From assembly GCA_018287875.1 (NCBI GenBank), contig JAGVVL010000017.1, forward strand, positions 3,472,001 through 3,536,000: a stretch of DNA of 64,000 nt, read 5' to 3'. This stretch comes from Nigrospora sphaerica. Taxonomy: Eukaryota; Ascomycota; Sordariomycetes; Amphisphaeriales; Apiosporaceae. Each line of letters opens with the position of its first letter. Position 1 is the stretch's first letter. The notes beneath the pieces were generated by a model, which was given only the letters and a program-made list of their open reading frames with translations, was not told the origin of the DNA and ran no database searches. Of the stretch, positions 53,980-64,000 are shown one piece after another. Both the position numbers and the translations under genes were made by a program.

Positions 53980-56804
53980 TTATACAACCACCTTAATCTC
54001 GTGTCTCCATACCTCCCAGCTTCCGGCCTTGCTCAAGTCAGCCAACGGCCTTGACGCCGCCACGCGCATCGTGTAGTTACCCGGTCCCACGATGGATCCA
54101 TTAGCCAGGTGGCCGAGCCACATGTATTGGTGTTGTGAACGAGAGAAAATTCCGTCGCGGGGCAAGTACCGGAAAGGGGTCGCGACCGTGTTGACCTTTA
54201 CGACGTTGGGGTTGGTCAGATTGACGCTGCTGCCTGCGTCCACCTGGTCACCTGTCCAGCGGGCCACGGCGCCCACCAGACCGTCCGCGGCGGTCGGAGG
54301 GTAAGCCCATCGGCTCTCGTCCCAGTCGGACTCAAAGAGGTCCCAGCGGAGCTCGTAGACGCCCCAGTCGAGGACACTGTACAGCTTAGGCCAGTTGAAG
54401 GACTTGGCCGTGGGGTCGAAGTTATACGTGGCGTCCACATTGATGTTCTTGTAGTTTACGCCTGACAGAGACAATGGATAGTTCTTCTGCGAGACACGCT
54501 TAGTGTCGTACAGGCTGGCGGCCACACCCATGTACGTGACTGACAGGCGCTCTCCGTTGGTACCGGCAACCTGCAACTTGCCGCTATATAGCGGCAGTAC
54601 CGTTGCGTTCCAGCCCTTGTTCTCGGGATTAAGGAAGGCGACGGTGACTTTCCGAGTCTCTCCGGAGGCGACCTCGACAGGCTCAGGGAGCTTCACGTCG
54701 GGGACCAGCTGTATAGGGACCAGGTTATCGAAGGTCTTGATGCCCCACGTATCCCACATTGCGATGTAAGGATCCTGGATCTCAAACCCAGCGGCTGGCT
54801 CTAGGGTGAAGTTATACGTGACCGCCTCGGTCCCGTGATTTGTGATGGACAGCTCATGCGTCGGCTGGAAGTTTGCAGTGTCGTTCAGGCTGAATTTGGT
54901 CTTGTCGAGCGTGGTATTTGCATAGAGCGTGCGTACAGCGTCGACCATACCGCTGCCCATCTGCACCGGCGGCGCGATAAAATCGGAGCTGGACGCCTTC
55001 TTGTCCGTCCAGGGCAGGGAAGAGCCGCTTGCGGTAACGCGTCTTTGGAAGTCCTTGGTAACTTCAGCGCCGCGCTCTTTACGCCCGCCGAAGACGCTGA
55101 CGTAGAGTGCAGCGATGCCGGCAATATAAGGAGTGGACATGGAAGTCCCACTCTGGACCATGTAGGTGTTGTTCGACCACGTGCTGAAGACGTTGCCACC
55201 AGGGGCGGCGACGTCGGGCTTCAACTGCAGGTCGTAGGTGGCCGCCCAGCCACTGTAGTAATTGGGTTTGTTGCCTGTGGAGTCGGGTACGCCCACCTCG
55301 CCGCCGGTGTATGAGAAGTCAGTCGTTACGGTTGCATTGTCCTGGAGAGCTCTCTTGATAGCCGCGCCGGCCTCGGCGGTTATGAGGCCTAGCGTACCGT
55401 CCGCGTAGGTGTTTCCAGGTGGTACGATGGCGCGGTCGTCATTCACGAACAATGCATACTTAATTCCGAGCTCGGCTAGCCATTGCTGTCGTAAGCTGTA
55501 CTTGCAACCTGCTGTACGTGTCACGAGAGCGACAACGTTGGTCCGGTTGGGCGTGTCTGAAGGGTAGGGCCCACAATCGTCGGTGGTTAGGTCGACTATC
55601 GGGAAGTCCTTCACTGTTGCGGGGAAGGTGTCATCCCCAACATAACCGGAAATAGTCGTGCTGGACACGCCGTTAACAGTGTATGTCAACTTGAACGGAG
55701 CAGCCGGAGCAACCGCGGCCTGGACTGAGGCGATGGCTAGGGATCCGGGGCTGGAGCCAGCATCAACTCCGCTAAATGCACCATTATCGCCCGTGTTGCC
55801 GGCGCTAACAGTAACGATAACACCAGCCTCGACGACGCGGGATACGACAACGGGCCATGCAGCATCGGACCACCCACCAGAGCCGCTGAAACTGCAGGTG
55901 ATGACATCCATGCCATCACTCTCAGCCCTCAAAAAGGCATCGATGAGAGCGGCATCGTCAGACCCCTCGCCGTTGCCCGTAACCTTATAAGCGTAAAGAG
56001 TTGCGTTGGGGGCAACGCCAACGAAGTTGTCGCTCACCGCCGCCTACAGAATCGAATATTAGCACACTGGCATATGATTTCCGGATCAGTAGTGAATACG
56101 TACGACAATACCAGCAACATGAGTCCCATGACCTTCGTCGGGCAGACTTATAGGGTCATCATCAGGCTGTTTTGCGTCCCGGTCTATGTCGACGTCCCCG
56201 ACGAAATCATAGCCTCCGGCGACCTTGAAGCCCGGTCCAAAGCCGCCACCAAGCGCAGGGTGCTTATACCAGATGCCGCTGTCGACCACGCCCACCTTAG
56301 CGCCCTGGCCGAAAACACCTGCCTTGTGGAGCTTGTCAACGCCGGTGGCGCGATGGGTGCTGTACTCGGTGGCCTGGACGTCATCGCTGAAAGGCCGGCT
56401 TTCCATCGGCCTTTCTAGCTTCACTCTGCGGTTTTGCCAGATATTTGCCACGTGTGACCTGGACGCGTAGGAAGCAACATCATCATCGCTGTCCAATTCC
56501 ACCGCTGCACCGGTGAAGAGGGCTGAGTCGTACGACTTGATGACCTTGACCGCCTTGTCGCTCAGATCTCGAGCGACTGAAGCACCCTATGAGAAGCGCA
56601 AGGATTAGTCCTATGCCGTGCGATTGGGTACCTACCTGTAGACTCTTGTGTACTCACCTTTACATACTCAACAATGTACTGCCTGGGTATTTCTAAAGGA
56701 CTGTCCGAGATAACTGGCTTGGGTGTCCCAGGTGCAGAGGAAGCTGTGCAGGCCACGCCCAGGGCCAAGGTGGCAAGAAGCGGCTTAAGGGTAACGTAAG
56801 GCAT
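53980..56804 (-). CDS. secreted subtilisin-like serine protease (S8), three exons
   Basis: Exons 56658-56804, 56104-56586 and 53980-56043 (minus) code for 897 residues. A signal peptide (MPYVTLKPLLATLALGVACT) and an I9-type propeptide region (YIVEYVK...AVKVIKSYDSALF) precede the S8 domain. Catalytic Asp151 is in VVDSGIW, His205 in GHGTHVAG and Ser511 in SGTSMSTPY; the oxyanion Asn is near 293 (SAGNTGD). A long insert between about 340 and 470 is the protease-associated domain usual in Vpr-like subtilases. A Fn3-like C-terminal region follows. Intron 1 (71 bp, GTGAGT...CATAG) and intron 2 (60 bp, GTACGT...TGTAG) are both phase 0. Intron 2 separates VAGIV from AAVSDN, right after the catalytic His. 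It would degrade extracellular protein. It is head-to-head with an aspartic protease. Confidence 0.92.
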
Positions 56805-57634
56805 TATAGATGTCTTGGGAGCCGTACATGGGAGTCCGAAGAGTCGTTAGGTCAGAAGCACAGTGGCGCCATCTCCATACTTAACAGTACGAAGCTGGCC
56901 TACACGATGCAGAGGCCTAAATGTGCTGTTAGACCTCTGCTATGATGCAGCGGTGACTCGACCGTGCCGATACACGGGACATTGGCGGAAAAATTGTTGA
57001 ATACGATATGTGAATGGACCGCAGTCTGCTTCGCATTAGTGACTAGTGGAAAAATAAAAGGATACGAGGTATGCACGGACACTAGTCTAGTTCGGCTGGA
57101 TGCATGACGGAAGATCTTCCACATTAGGCCTGCGGGCTGCTGCCAAGTCCAGAGTTACGAGGTAATTTAAGTGGCTTTCAAGGCCAGTGTTGGGTTTTAG
57201 CGCCTAGAGAACACCTGCCGAGCCGGCAAATCCGGCCGATTCCTAAAAAAGCAGGTGCTAGTGCTATATACAGCCACTAAACCCACATCACTTCCATGGT
57301 GTGCATCGCATCGGTTTTGGCTTCCTCCACTGACCGCAGTTTCATCGTTCGACTAGTATACTGCCCCGGTCTATGCCGTCACCGCCATCGCCATGTCGCA
57401 TTCCGTTATACGAGCACCGGTGATGCCACTAGCAAGGGACAAAGGTATCTGTCGGCAATTGAGAGGGAAAAGCATTGTCTAGTAGCCACAACCCGCCGCA
57501 ACTTGGCCAAGCATGCCGCATCGACAGCAATATGTATATAGATCTAAGCCCGAGCCCGAAGTATCAAGACTTTGTTTGCCTCCACCGCGGCCATCAGCTG
57601 TATCCAGCACACCCATCGAGCAGCCAACAACATC
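56805..57634. promoter_or_regulatory. shared divergent promoter of two secreted proteases
   Basis: 830 bp between the subtilase (-) and aspartic protease (+). TATATA-like sequences occur near 57265 and 57536, the latter about 100 bp before the aspartic protease ATG. No gene is supported here. Confidence 0.4.
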
Positions 57635-58933
57635 ATGAAGGCCAACTTACTTCTCTCAGCTGGTGCCGTCAGTGCTGCCGTCCCCACGGTGCACATGCCC
57701 ATCAACTTCAAGTACGGCGCCAATGAGAAGGTATCGACAGATCTGAAGCTGCCTTACTCTGATAAGACCATCAAAGTCTGTTATGATCTGGGCAGCTCCG
57801 ACTTCTGGCTCTTCCGGCCCAACGCCATCCAGAACTGGGGCAAGAACTGCCTCAGCTGCCAGGGTCTGTGCAACCGCACCGTCCCCGACGCTGGGATCTA
57901 CGATCCCTCCAAATCAGATTCAGCTTCTGAGGTCGGGCCCTGGGACGGCTTTTACGGTTACGGCGGTGGTCTAAGTAAGGCCTACTACACCAACGGCGTC
58001 GTTAACGACACCTTCGCCTTTTCTAACAATGCTGGCTACTCCACCGTTGTGCCTGACGTGCAAGTAGCCCTGGCATTCTACCTGCAACAGCGCATCCTGG
58101 ACCGCAAGGGCGACTGCAATCCCGTACCCACGTACGACTACTCCATCATGGGCATCTCGCCTTACATGTCCCCAGACCCAAAAATCCCGACCTTCGAAAC
58201 TGGCCCATCGTTTCGCCAACACCTGCTTAAGCAAGGTCGCGTCTCCAATAACGTGCAGTCGCTTTGGTTTGAGAAGGCGCCTGCCGAGATTGAGGGCACC
58301 TACACGGGTTCCGGCCTGCAGGGGGGTCTCGACTTGTCCAAGTTTTCAGGGCCACTGGTCAAGGTCCCTAGCTTCCTCGACAAGTACGGTGCGTTGGGCT
58401 ACTACACGACTCAGGCCAACCTCACATTTGTTGCCGACGGCGCCAACGTTTCGCTGCCGACCGACCGCTCGGGGGAGACAGGCTATAGGTGCCTCATTGA
58501 TTCGGGCGCCACGGCCGATGGTTTCGTGCCCATTGACCAGGACGGCTTCCTCAATGTGACGGGTCTACGCTATAACCCCCAGCGCCCTAACCCGGGCGAG
58601 TTGTTGAGCTGGCCGGCGCCCTGCGACACCATACCTACGGACGGCGATAAGGCCTTCCTGCAATACAGTTTCACCTCGGTCGATGGAAAGTCGTCCATTG
58701 AGATCGACATGCCACTGCGGTCGTACGCGCGCCAGCAGCAGCCTGAGGATGCCGAGATAGGGTGGTGCACTATGCGCATTTACCTCGGTAGCTGCATGCT
58801 CGGCGCGCCCTTCTCGACCAGAGCCTTCTTTGCGGCCGACGATGACCGTGTTGAGATCGCCCTAGCTAAGGGTGGTGTAGCCGAGCGTGGCAGCGGCGTC
58901 AATTATGATAAAGTTGTAGATAGAATTCCTTAA
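57635..58933 (+). CDS. secreted pepsin-like aspartic protease (A1-like)
   Basis: A single exon of 432 residues. The open frame extends 21 codons upstream, but the ATG at 57635 starts a clear signal peptide (MKANLLLSAGAVSAAVPTVH). The two catalytic motifs are YDLGSSDFW (Asp51) and LIDSGATADGF (Asp289), separated by a normal A1 spacing. The first is DLGS instead of the usual DTGS. A flap-like FYGYGGG follows near 106-112, and Cys-rich NCLSCQGLCN near 71-80 suggests disulfides. There are several NxT/S sequons. Expected extracellular. A close fungal A1-like family with altered specificity is likely; loss of the Thr may affect activity but does not prove it is dead. Confidence 0.85.
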   Translation: MKANLLLSAGAVSAAVPTVHMPINFKYGANEKVSTDLKLPYSDKTIKVCYDLGSSDFWLFRPNAIQNWGKNCLSCQGLCNRTVPDAGIYDPSKSDSASEVGPWDGFYGYGGGLSKAYYTNGVVNDTFAFSNNAGYSTVVPDVQVALAFYLQQRILDRKGDCNPVPTYDYSIMGISPYMSPDPKIPTFETGPSFRQHLLKQGRVSNNVQSLWFEKAPAEIEGTYTGSGLQGGLDLSKFSGPLVKVPSFLDKYGALGYYTTQANLTFVADGANVSLPTDRSGETGYRCLIDSGATADGFVPIDQDGFLNVTGLRYNPQRPNPGELLSWPAPCDTIPTDGDKAFLQYSFTSVDGKSSIEIDMPLRSYARQQQPEDAEIGWCTMRIYLGSCMLGAPFSTRAFFAADDDRVEIALAKGGVAERGSGVNYDKVVDRIP

Positions 58934-59009
58934 GCTAGTTTCTTGGGCTTCGTAATTTGGTAAAAAGGTATAATCTAGGCTTATATGACATATGGGCTGT
59001 GTTGATCTA

Positions 59010-60939
59010 AGCTAGGGTACCCCTTCGCGAGCCAGGTGCTTCGCGAGACACCGGTTTCAGAGACGTCGCACCAACACTTCGGTCACCGATATAACGAATA
59101 TATTAACAACAAGAGGGTCTCCTGCTATCCTAATAGATTTTCTAAAACCGCATTAATCCCCTCTATCTTATGGATCTATTCCAATGGACTCAGATCAGCT
59201 TATCGTTGCCCTAGACCTCATAGCAGCTGGCCAGTCGATTCGCTAGACCGCTAAGCAGTTCCATGTCTCTCGGGACTATATACACCGCCGGATCAATGGT
59301 GTTGACACCAGAGAGGACTTCAATAGCAAGCGCCAGACTTTGTCTCCTAGCCTTAAGCAACAACTAGTCGACTGGGCCTTATTGCAAGCCAGACTTAGCT
59401 GGGCGCCACCGCACTCTCGTTTTCGTCTATTCGCTCAGACGCTCGTGAGGGCCTCCGGCAGCGACCATCGCCTCGGAAAGAACTGGCACAAGGCCTTCTT
59501 TAAGAGGAACCCCAGCGTCAAGTCCGTCAGATCCACCGGCATTGATTTCCTTCGCCTCAACGGCACGTCGCGCACCAATATCGATGAGTTTTTCGATCGT
59601 CTCGATCACGCCAGCCTTGCTAAGGTGATGCCAGAGGATACATGGAACGTCGACGAGGCTGGCAGCATGATAGGGCTTGGAGATAACCCCTTAGTCATCG
59701 GCCCAGCTGCCCTACGCAAGATATTCACCATGGACCCCGGAAACCGCGAGTGGATGACGATTCTAGAGTGTGTGTCAGCTAGCGGTCGTGCGCTGTCGCC
59801 TCTTATCATCTTTAAGGGCGCAGAAGTGCAGCAGCAATGGTTCCAGGGCCAAGTCGACGATCCGGACTTCGATGACTGGCTATTCAGCACTTCCGAGAAG
59901 GGCTGGACGAATAATTTTATTGCCCTGAGGTAGTTAAAGGACATCTTTTTACCTTAGATAACGACAGCGCTAGACCGATAGCGACACCTTATTCTGGACG
60001 GCCATAGGAGCCATATTACGTAGGACTTTATGTTAGCTTGCCTTAAGGCGAAGGTCTAGCTCAGCTTTCTTCCGGTGCACGCCTGACAAGTTCTCCAGCC
60101 TTTAAACCTTGGCTCTTTTTCAGTGTTAAAGCGCAGCTATCGGAAGTCCCTTTATAAAGCTTACGCATTTAGCTTAACGATGACTCCGAAGAAACCAGAG
60201 TTCTTAGAGGCCTGGAATAAAGCTTATAAGGAGGCCTTCACACTAGCTAATATAGCAGCTGGCTGGAAAGCGACCGGAATCTTTCTAAGGGACTGTTCTA
60301 AGCCCTTAAACAGCAGGCTCGCAAGGCAACTGGACCAGGACCTGCTAGACCGGCCTTCAACACTAGAAACAAGGCCTTTAAAGACGGATTCTTTAGCAGC
60401 CATGTCTGCTATAGTGTTCGCCACACTGAAGAGTTCACAGCAAGTCAACGACGTCGCTCGAGATATGCGTACGCTGGAGCCAGTGTACGGTCTGCCAACG
60501 TTCCAGTTATTCGTTCGCAAGCTTGGTAAGACCCTTAACGAAGCAGCTGGCCAAATCTCGAGCCTCACGTATAAGCGAGACCAGCTAGCAGCTGCGTTAA
60601 AACGACAGAAGCCTCAGAAACGGCGTAAAGTGCATGCGACAGCGCAGGAGCAGTTCGTTGCTATTCAGGACGTCAAAAGAGTCAAAAGGGAGATAGGGAT
60701 CTTACCTGATAAACTAGAACTAGATTCGGACGGAGAAGGATGGGTAGGTTAGTCAGATTTAGAAGAAGAGATCGATAGCAGTGTAGAGGAGTGTATTATC
60801 GTCTCTCGAAAACAAAAACGAAGATCCTAGCTTATATGGTTATTGAGATATTCGTCTTTCTGTTAGAAGGGGGCATCTTAAGACGTCTCTGAAACCGGTG
60901 TCTCGCGATGCACCTGGCTCGCGAAGGGGTACCCTAGCT
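59010..60939 (+). mobile_element. pogo-like DNA transposon, second family (type E)
   Basis: 1930 bp, TA at 59008-59009 and 60940-60941. Inverted ends of about 58 bp, beginning AGCTAGGGTACCCCTTCGCG, differ at one position. A CGCGA motif repeats within each end. It differs from the four Fot-like copies in termini and protein but belongs to the same superfamily. It lies between the aspartic protease and the DHA2 transporter. Confidence 0.93.
59184..60830 (+). pseudogene. pogo-like transposase (type E), nonsense-mutated
   Basis: One continuous 549-codon frame from MDSDQLIVALDLIAAGQSIR to a TAG at 60830, without frameshifts but with several nonsense codons (first at 59244, a cluster at 59934-60090, another near 60750). 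The HTH (TAKQFHVSRDYI), CENP-B-type domain (LGKNWHKAFFKRNPS) and DDE region (NVDEAGSM, LILDGH) can be read. The third acid is Asn (LQPLNLGSF). The first part (59340-59933) and last part (60123-60752) are open. The damage is concentrated over the catalytic core. The C-terminal KPQKRRKV is a probable nuclear signal. Confidence 0.9.
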
Positions 60940-61072
60940 TATAAGTTCTAGATATCTCATTTGGTGTATATTATATAAAGTATTAATCATATTTATCTTA
61001 TAGAACATAGGGAACTCTTGATTGTTATTGGATGAAGCGGGAGAAGAACGGCGTTTATCCGATTATAATCAT

Positions 61073-62782
61073 TTAATCCTGCTCCCTGCGATTCAGTGTC
61101 GAATACAGCACATGCTGTTTCATAAGGCTCACAGCACCCAGGCTACAGAAACCTATGATAATGGTTATGAGCCAAACGCCACGAAAAGCATCAATGAAAA
61201 CACCTATAACAGCCGACTTGGGCCATGTTGGGGGGAGCCTCTGAAGCTCGTTCAGGTCTTCCAAAAGCTTAGAGATCTCTGTGCCTGCCCCGGGCTGGTT
61301 GCCAAAATGACTCCATAATCCCTCCTGTAGTAAGTTTTGGTATACAACCGACGCGATGGTGATACCCAAAGTACCGCCCACGGACCGAAACGCGTAGGTA
61401 GCTCCCGTGACGGTCGAGTGATGGGCATGATCGACTGCGGCAACACACGCCAGCAGAGCAACCGTCAGCATAGCTCCATAGCTGACACCTTGTAGAAGAA
61501 ATGAGAGAACTATGGGCCATCGGGGCGATTGGTCGTCAAGGGTGCATAGTATGGCCCCTTGTGCCAGCTGAAGTCCTGCGGCGGCGATTCCGAGTGCAAC
61601 ATATCGCCCAGTCATCCTCATAAGGTGACCGCTGCCGAGAGAGCCGATGCTGATACCAATGGGGGCTATCAGCGTGGTCAGGCCGGCTTGGACCGCGCTG
61701 TAGCCGCGCACCTGGAGATAGAGTTGCACATAGTAGAGCGCTAGGTAGCTGCCCATGGTGCCAAAGAGGTTCGTTACGCATGCGCCTAGGACCGTTCGCC
61801 GAAGGAGGAGCTTGACAGGTATGATGGGTTGCGATGCTCGGGACTCCCGTATGATGAATGCAATGGCGGTAACAGCTGAAAGTGGGATGGTGGTCAGTGG
61901 CAGTGGGTGGTTCCAGGGTACAATATTTCCTCCGGTGCTGAGTCCTATTAACAGAAGGCTGAGGAACAGTACCAGCAGAAAGGCGCCAACAGTGTCGATA
62001 TTTGCGAGGAGCAACTTGGTAGATTGGTTTGATGATTTGGGTGTTTGAATCAGGTACGCCGCGAGGCCAGCCGAGATCAATGCCGGCGGTACTTGGATCA
62101 GAAAAGCCAGTCTCCAGCCTGTACTAGAGAGGTTGTAAACCAGTCCGCCAAAGACGCCTCCACACATAGCCCCAGAGCCATACGCAATGTTAACGACGCC
62201 TTGTATGATGCCGCGTTTCCGTAAAGGAACGAGGTCCGTGGCCAAGAACGCGGGAATGGACAATAAGCCACCACCCCCGATTCCAGATATAACGCGGCCA
62301 AGGATCATGATCCACATGTTCCGTGACAGACCGCATATGAGGTTACCGCAGGCAAACACGAGATTGCTGAGGGCCAAGCCGGGGCCGCGGCCAAATATAT
62401 CAGTCAGCTTCCCACTGATTGGCTGAAAAGCGGCATTGGCAATGAGGTACGCCGTCGCAAGCCATGACATCAGACTTAGAGCTCTGAATTCGCTTGCAAT
62501 AGGTGCGGAAAGGGTCGTGAGCAAGGATATGTCGATAGCGCCCAAGAACACTCCCAGGTAAGCGCTTCCCAAAATGAGCCGAAGCCTTAAATCGTTAGGT
62601 TTGGGGACGACAGCGCCATCGCCTGTAGGGCCATCGGCCGTTGGTAATGCAGAGGTATTTTCGCCCTCGAATGCGTGCTCAAGGAGCGGAGTCGTCTCGC
62701 TATGCTGAGCGACTGGTATTACCACAGTCCTGGATACACTACTCCTCCTAGAGTCGTGGGAGTCGGTATCGTAGCATAACAT
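61073..62782 (-). CDS. MFS transporter, DHA2 type (14 TM)
   Basis: A single exon of 569 residues. After a cytosolic N-terminus (MLCYDTDSHDSRRSS... with SETTPLLEHAF, a possible dileucine sorting signal) come about 14 membrane segments. Motif A-like ISGKLTDIFGRGPG lies in loop 2-3, motif B-like LGRVISGIGGGGLLS in TM4, and motif C-like GSGAMCGGVFGGLV in TM5. Relatives are drug:H+ antiporters and vacuolar basic amino acid carriers; the acidic dileucine favours a vacuolar or internal membrane, but this is not decisive. Intact, with no RIP signature. It is convergent with the type E transposon and far from any recognised biosynthetic enzyme. Confidence 0.9.
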   Translation of the reverse strand: MLCYDTDSHDSRRSSVSRTVVIPVAQHSETTPLLEHAFEGENTSALPTADGPTGDGAVVPKPNDLRLRLILGSAYLGVFLGAIDISLLTTLSAPIASEFRALSLMSWLATAYLIANAAFQPISGKLTDIFGRGPGLALSNLVFACGNLICGLSRNMWIMILGRVISGIGGGGLLSIPAFLATDLVPLRKRGIIQGVVNIAYGSGAMCGGVFGGLVYNLSSTGWRLAFLIQVPPALISAGLAAYLIQTPKSSNQSTKLLLANIDTVGAFLLVLFLSLLLIGLSTGGNIVPWNHPLPLTTIPLSAVTAIAFIIRESRASQPIIPVKLLLRRTVLGACVTNLFGTMGSYLALYYVQLYLQVRGYSAVQAGLTTLIAPIGISIGSLGSGHLMRMTGRYVALGIAAAGLQLAQGAILCTLDDQSPRWPIVLSFLLQGVSYGAMLTVALLACVAAVDHAHHSTVTGATYAFRSVGGTLGITIASVVYQNLLQEGLWSHFGNQPGAGTEISKLLEDLNELQRLPPTWPKSAVIGVFIDAFRGVWLITIIIGFCSLGAVSLMKQHVLYSTLNRREQD

Positions 62783-63445
62783 TGCGAAAGTATGTTAGGT
62801 AGAGAAGACGATGGAGTCAGGAATAGTCTGAAGGGAAGATGTGGTGAGTGAGGTATCGGCTTCTTAATAATCATAGGATAGCCATCCTATGAATCGGTGT
62901 TAGCAGTCGAACTTTATAGCGTTTGGTTTTAGCTATCTATCTCTAGATGATAGCCCTAGGCTTACTCGGTCTCATAATCTATTTTTGTGGCCGTTCTGTG
63001 CCTTCATTTTCGGGCGGGTCGTATCGTCTTACTTGAAACATGTCATCACATAAGAAGCTAAAAACGCCTCAGGTTTGAAAGCTGGCTCTATGCCGTGCCT
63101 CGTTAGGGCTAAGACATACATGCGATGCGACCCTCACTAGCGCTTAATAACAAAAGGCAAGAGGCTGGTACACGTGGTACTACGGATATTCAGTGACTCT
63201 TTATGTACACATACCTCCATTTTATTTTAAGCGCGAGCCTTGCTTAGAACAACATATTTGTAGATCAAGGGATTGCTCTGTTTCATAGTGAATCATCTGT
63301 TTGACAAGTTTAATTAACGAAAGACATGGTCTGTTAAAAAAAAGATTCAAAGTACATGTCAGACTAAGGAAAATAATGACAGCATCTATCTAGAGGCGCG
63401 TTACCCAATAATGTGTGGAGAGCATCCTTAGTTCAGAACTAAAGG
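62783..63445. other. upstream region of DHA2 transporter; nothing else recognised
   Basis: AT-rich 660 bp with no gene. Directly upstream, a short inverted pair ATAGGATAGCCATCCTAT sits at about 62873-62890. It may be an operator-like palindrome. Confidence 0.4.
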
Positions 63446-63543
63446 TGTTATAGCATAGGTATAGAAGTACAACGCCATGAGAACGCATAGACCACTTACC
63501 ATTAGCTAGCGGTGTATACCGCCGCTAGCTAAATAGTTTCTTA
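63446..63543 (+). repeat. diverged chromovirus LTR remnant
   Basis: TGTTATAGCATAGGTATAG and following bases align with the LTR start TGTTACGGCATGGGTACATAGG. Most differences are transitions of the RIP type. It keeps the palindromic core in altered form and stops at TA where a pogo-like end begins. Only the first 98 bases of the LTR are present. Confidence 0.7.
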
Positions 63544-64000
63544 AGCTAGGGGGTCGATCAAGGGATAGGCCCATCAAACCGCCACGCGTTTTAAGACATC
63601 GCCATGTAACATTAAAGCAAACAAAACCAATTATCTTAACAACCACAATAGATACAGACAGACCGATTAGCTCAAAGAGACTGTTATCTCCTCCTCTATG
63701 TCAGAAATGCTTTCTGCAACCGAACTTCCCGACGCGATCGATGGCGACTGCGCAGTGACCGCACCAGTCTCACTACCAGGTGTCGCCAAGTCCTCCTTGA
63801 CTTTGCGAACGTCTAGCATGGTCACGAATCGCTCTTGAGCAGTTTTCTGGACCTTGCGACGTTTTTGGGGCTTCTGGAGATCCAGCGCAGCAGCCAATTG
63901 GTCGCGTTTATGCTTAAGGCTGGAGATCTCGGCGCTTGCAAGGTCTAAGGCCTTTCCGGTCTTCCTGAAGACCTGGCGTAAGGTGGCATTGCTATATACT
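63544..64000 (-). mobile_element. pogo-like transposon related to type E, cut by window edge
   Basis: The left end AGCTAGGGGGTCGATCAAGG follows TA (63542-63543) and shares the first eight bases with the type E termini. The transposase C-terminus is on the minus strand. The rest is beyond the window, so the boundary at the right cannot be given. Confidence 0.65.
63667..64000 (-). CDS. pogo-like transposase C-terminus, partial
   Basis: The frame is open from the window edge to the stop at 63667. The segment LAAALDLQKPQKRRKVQKTA matches LAAALKRQKPQKRRKVHATA of the type E transposase, followed by QERFVTMLDVRKVKEDL. The tail is acidic (SDIEEEITVS). No nonsense codon is seen in these 111 codons, unlike the other copies, so this copy may be less damaged. 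Catalytic domains lie outside the window. Confidence 0.7.
   Translation of the reverse strand, partial: VYSNATLRQVFRKTGKALDLASAEISSLKHKRDQLAAALDLQKPQKRRKVQKTAQERFVTMLDVRKVKEDLATPGSETGAVTAQSPSIASGSSVAESISDIEEEITVSLS

Overview
The window looks like an accessory, transposon-rich region of a filamentous ascomycete. The host genes have short spliceosomal introns (55-94 bp) with CTAAC-type branch sites. The gene families are typical of such fungi: a Zn(II)2Cys6 regulator, NmrA-like protein, P450, ferric-type reductase, secreted subtilase and aspartic protease, and DHA2 MFS transporter. The mobile elements are Fot/pogo DNA transposons, chromodomain Ty3/gypsy elements and a LINE. Most element ORFs carry TAA/TAG stops where intact copies have CAA, CAG or TGG, as expected from repeat-induced point mutation (RIP).

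Layout. 1-900: degenerate LINE ORF1 (-). 1258-4699: divergent NmrA-like gene (-) and C6 transcription factor (+, five exons). 5593-6850: secreted alpha/beta hydrolase. 7337-10825: 5'-truncated LINE with a 13-bp target duplication, itself split by a Fot-like element (7582-9438). 11078-11582: RidA-like gene. 12246-26884: AT-rich nest of retroelements, a 3.3-kb element with about 540-bp inverted termini (14119-17412), and a second Fot-like copy. 26885-35393: 5' half of a P450 (-), SAM methyltransferase (+), foldback MITE, decayed MFS gene, opine-dehydrogenase-like gene (-) and metalloreductase (+). 35742-51952: second retroelement nest with Fot-like copies 3 and 4. 51955-52932: 3' half of the same P450 (+). 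53980-58933: head-to-head secreted subtilase and aspartic protease. 59010-60939: a different pogo-like element. 61073-62782: DHA2 transporter. 63446-64000: LTR remnant and the start of another pogo-like element.

Main result. The interval 26885-50092 (23.2 kb) appears inverted between two oppositely oriented copies of one Fot-like transposon (25024-26884 and 50093-51952). Turning it back does three independent things. It joins the two P450 halves in frame across a TA target. It joins the two halves of one chromovirus pol at a TA. It gives that chromovirus matching 5-bp target duplications (AAGTG) at its outer LTR ends. The joined chromovirus (about 5.96 kb) is close in size to the intact copy at 35905-43770 (about 6.0 kb without its Fot insertion). 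An assembly error through the inverted repeats would look the same and must be excluded.

Before the inversion, the P450, methyltransferase, MFS, opine-dehydrogenase-like and metalloreductase genes would have formed one contiguous group next to the protease pair. P450 and MFS are now dead; methyltransferase, opine-dehydrogenase-like gene and reductase remain open. No PKS, NRPS, rRNA, tRNA or CRISPR array was seen.
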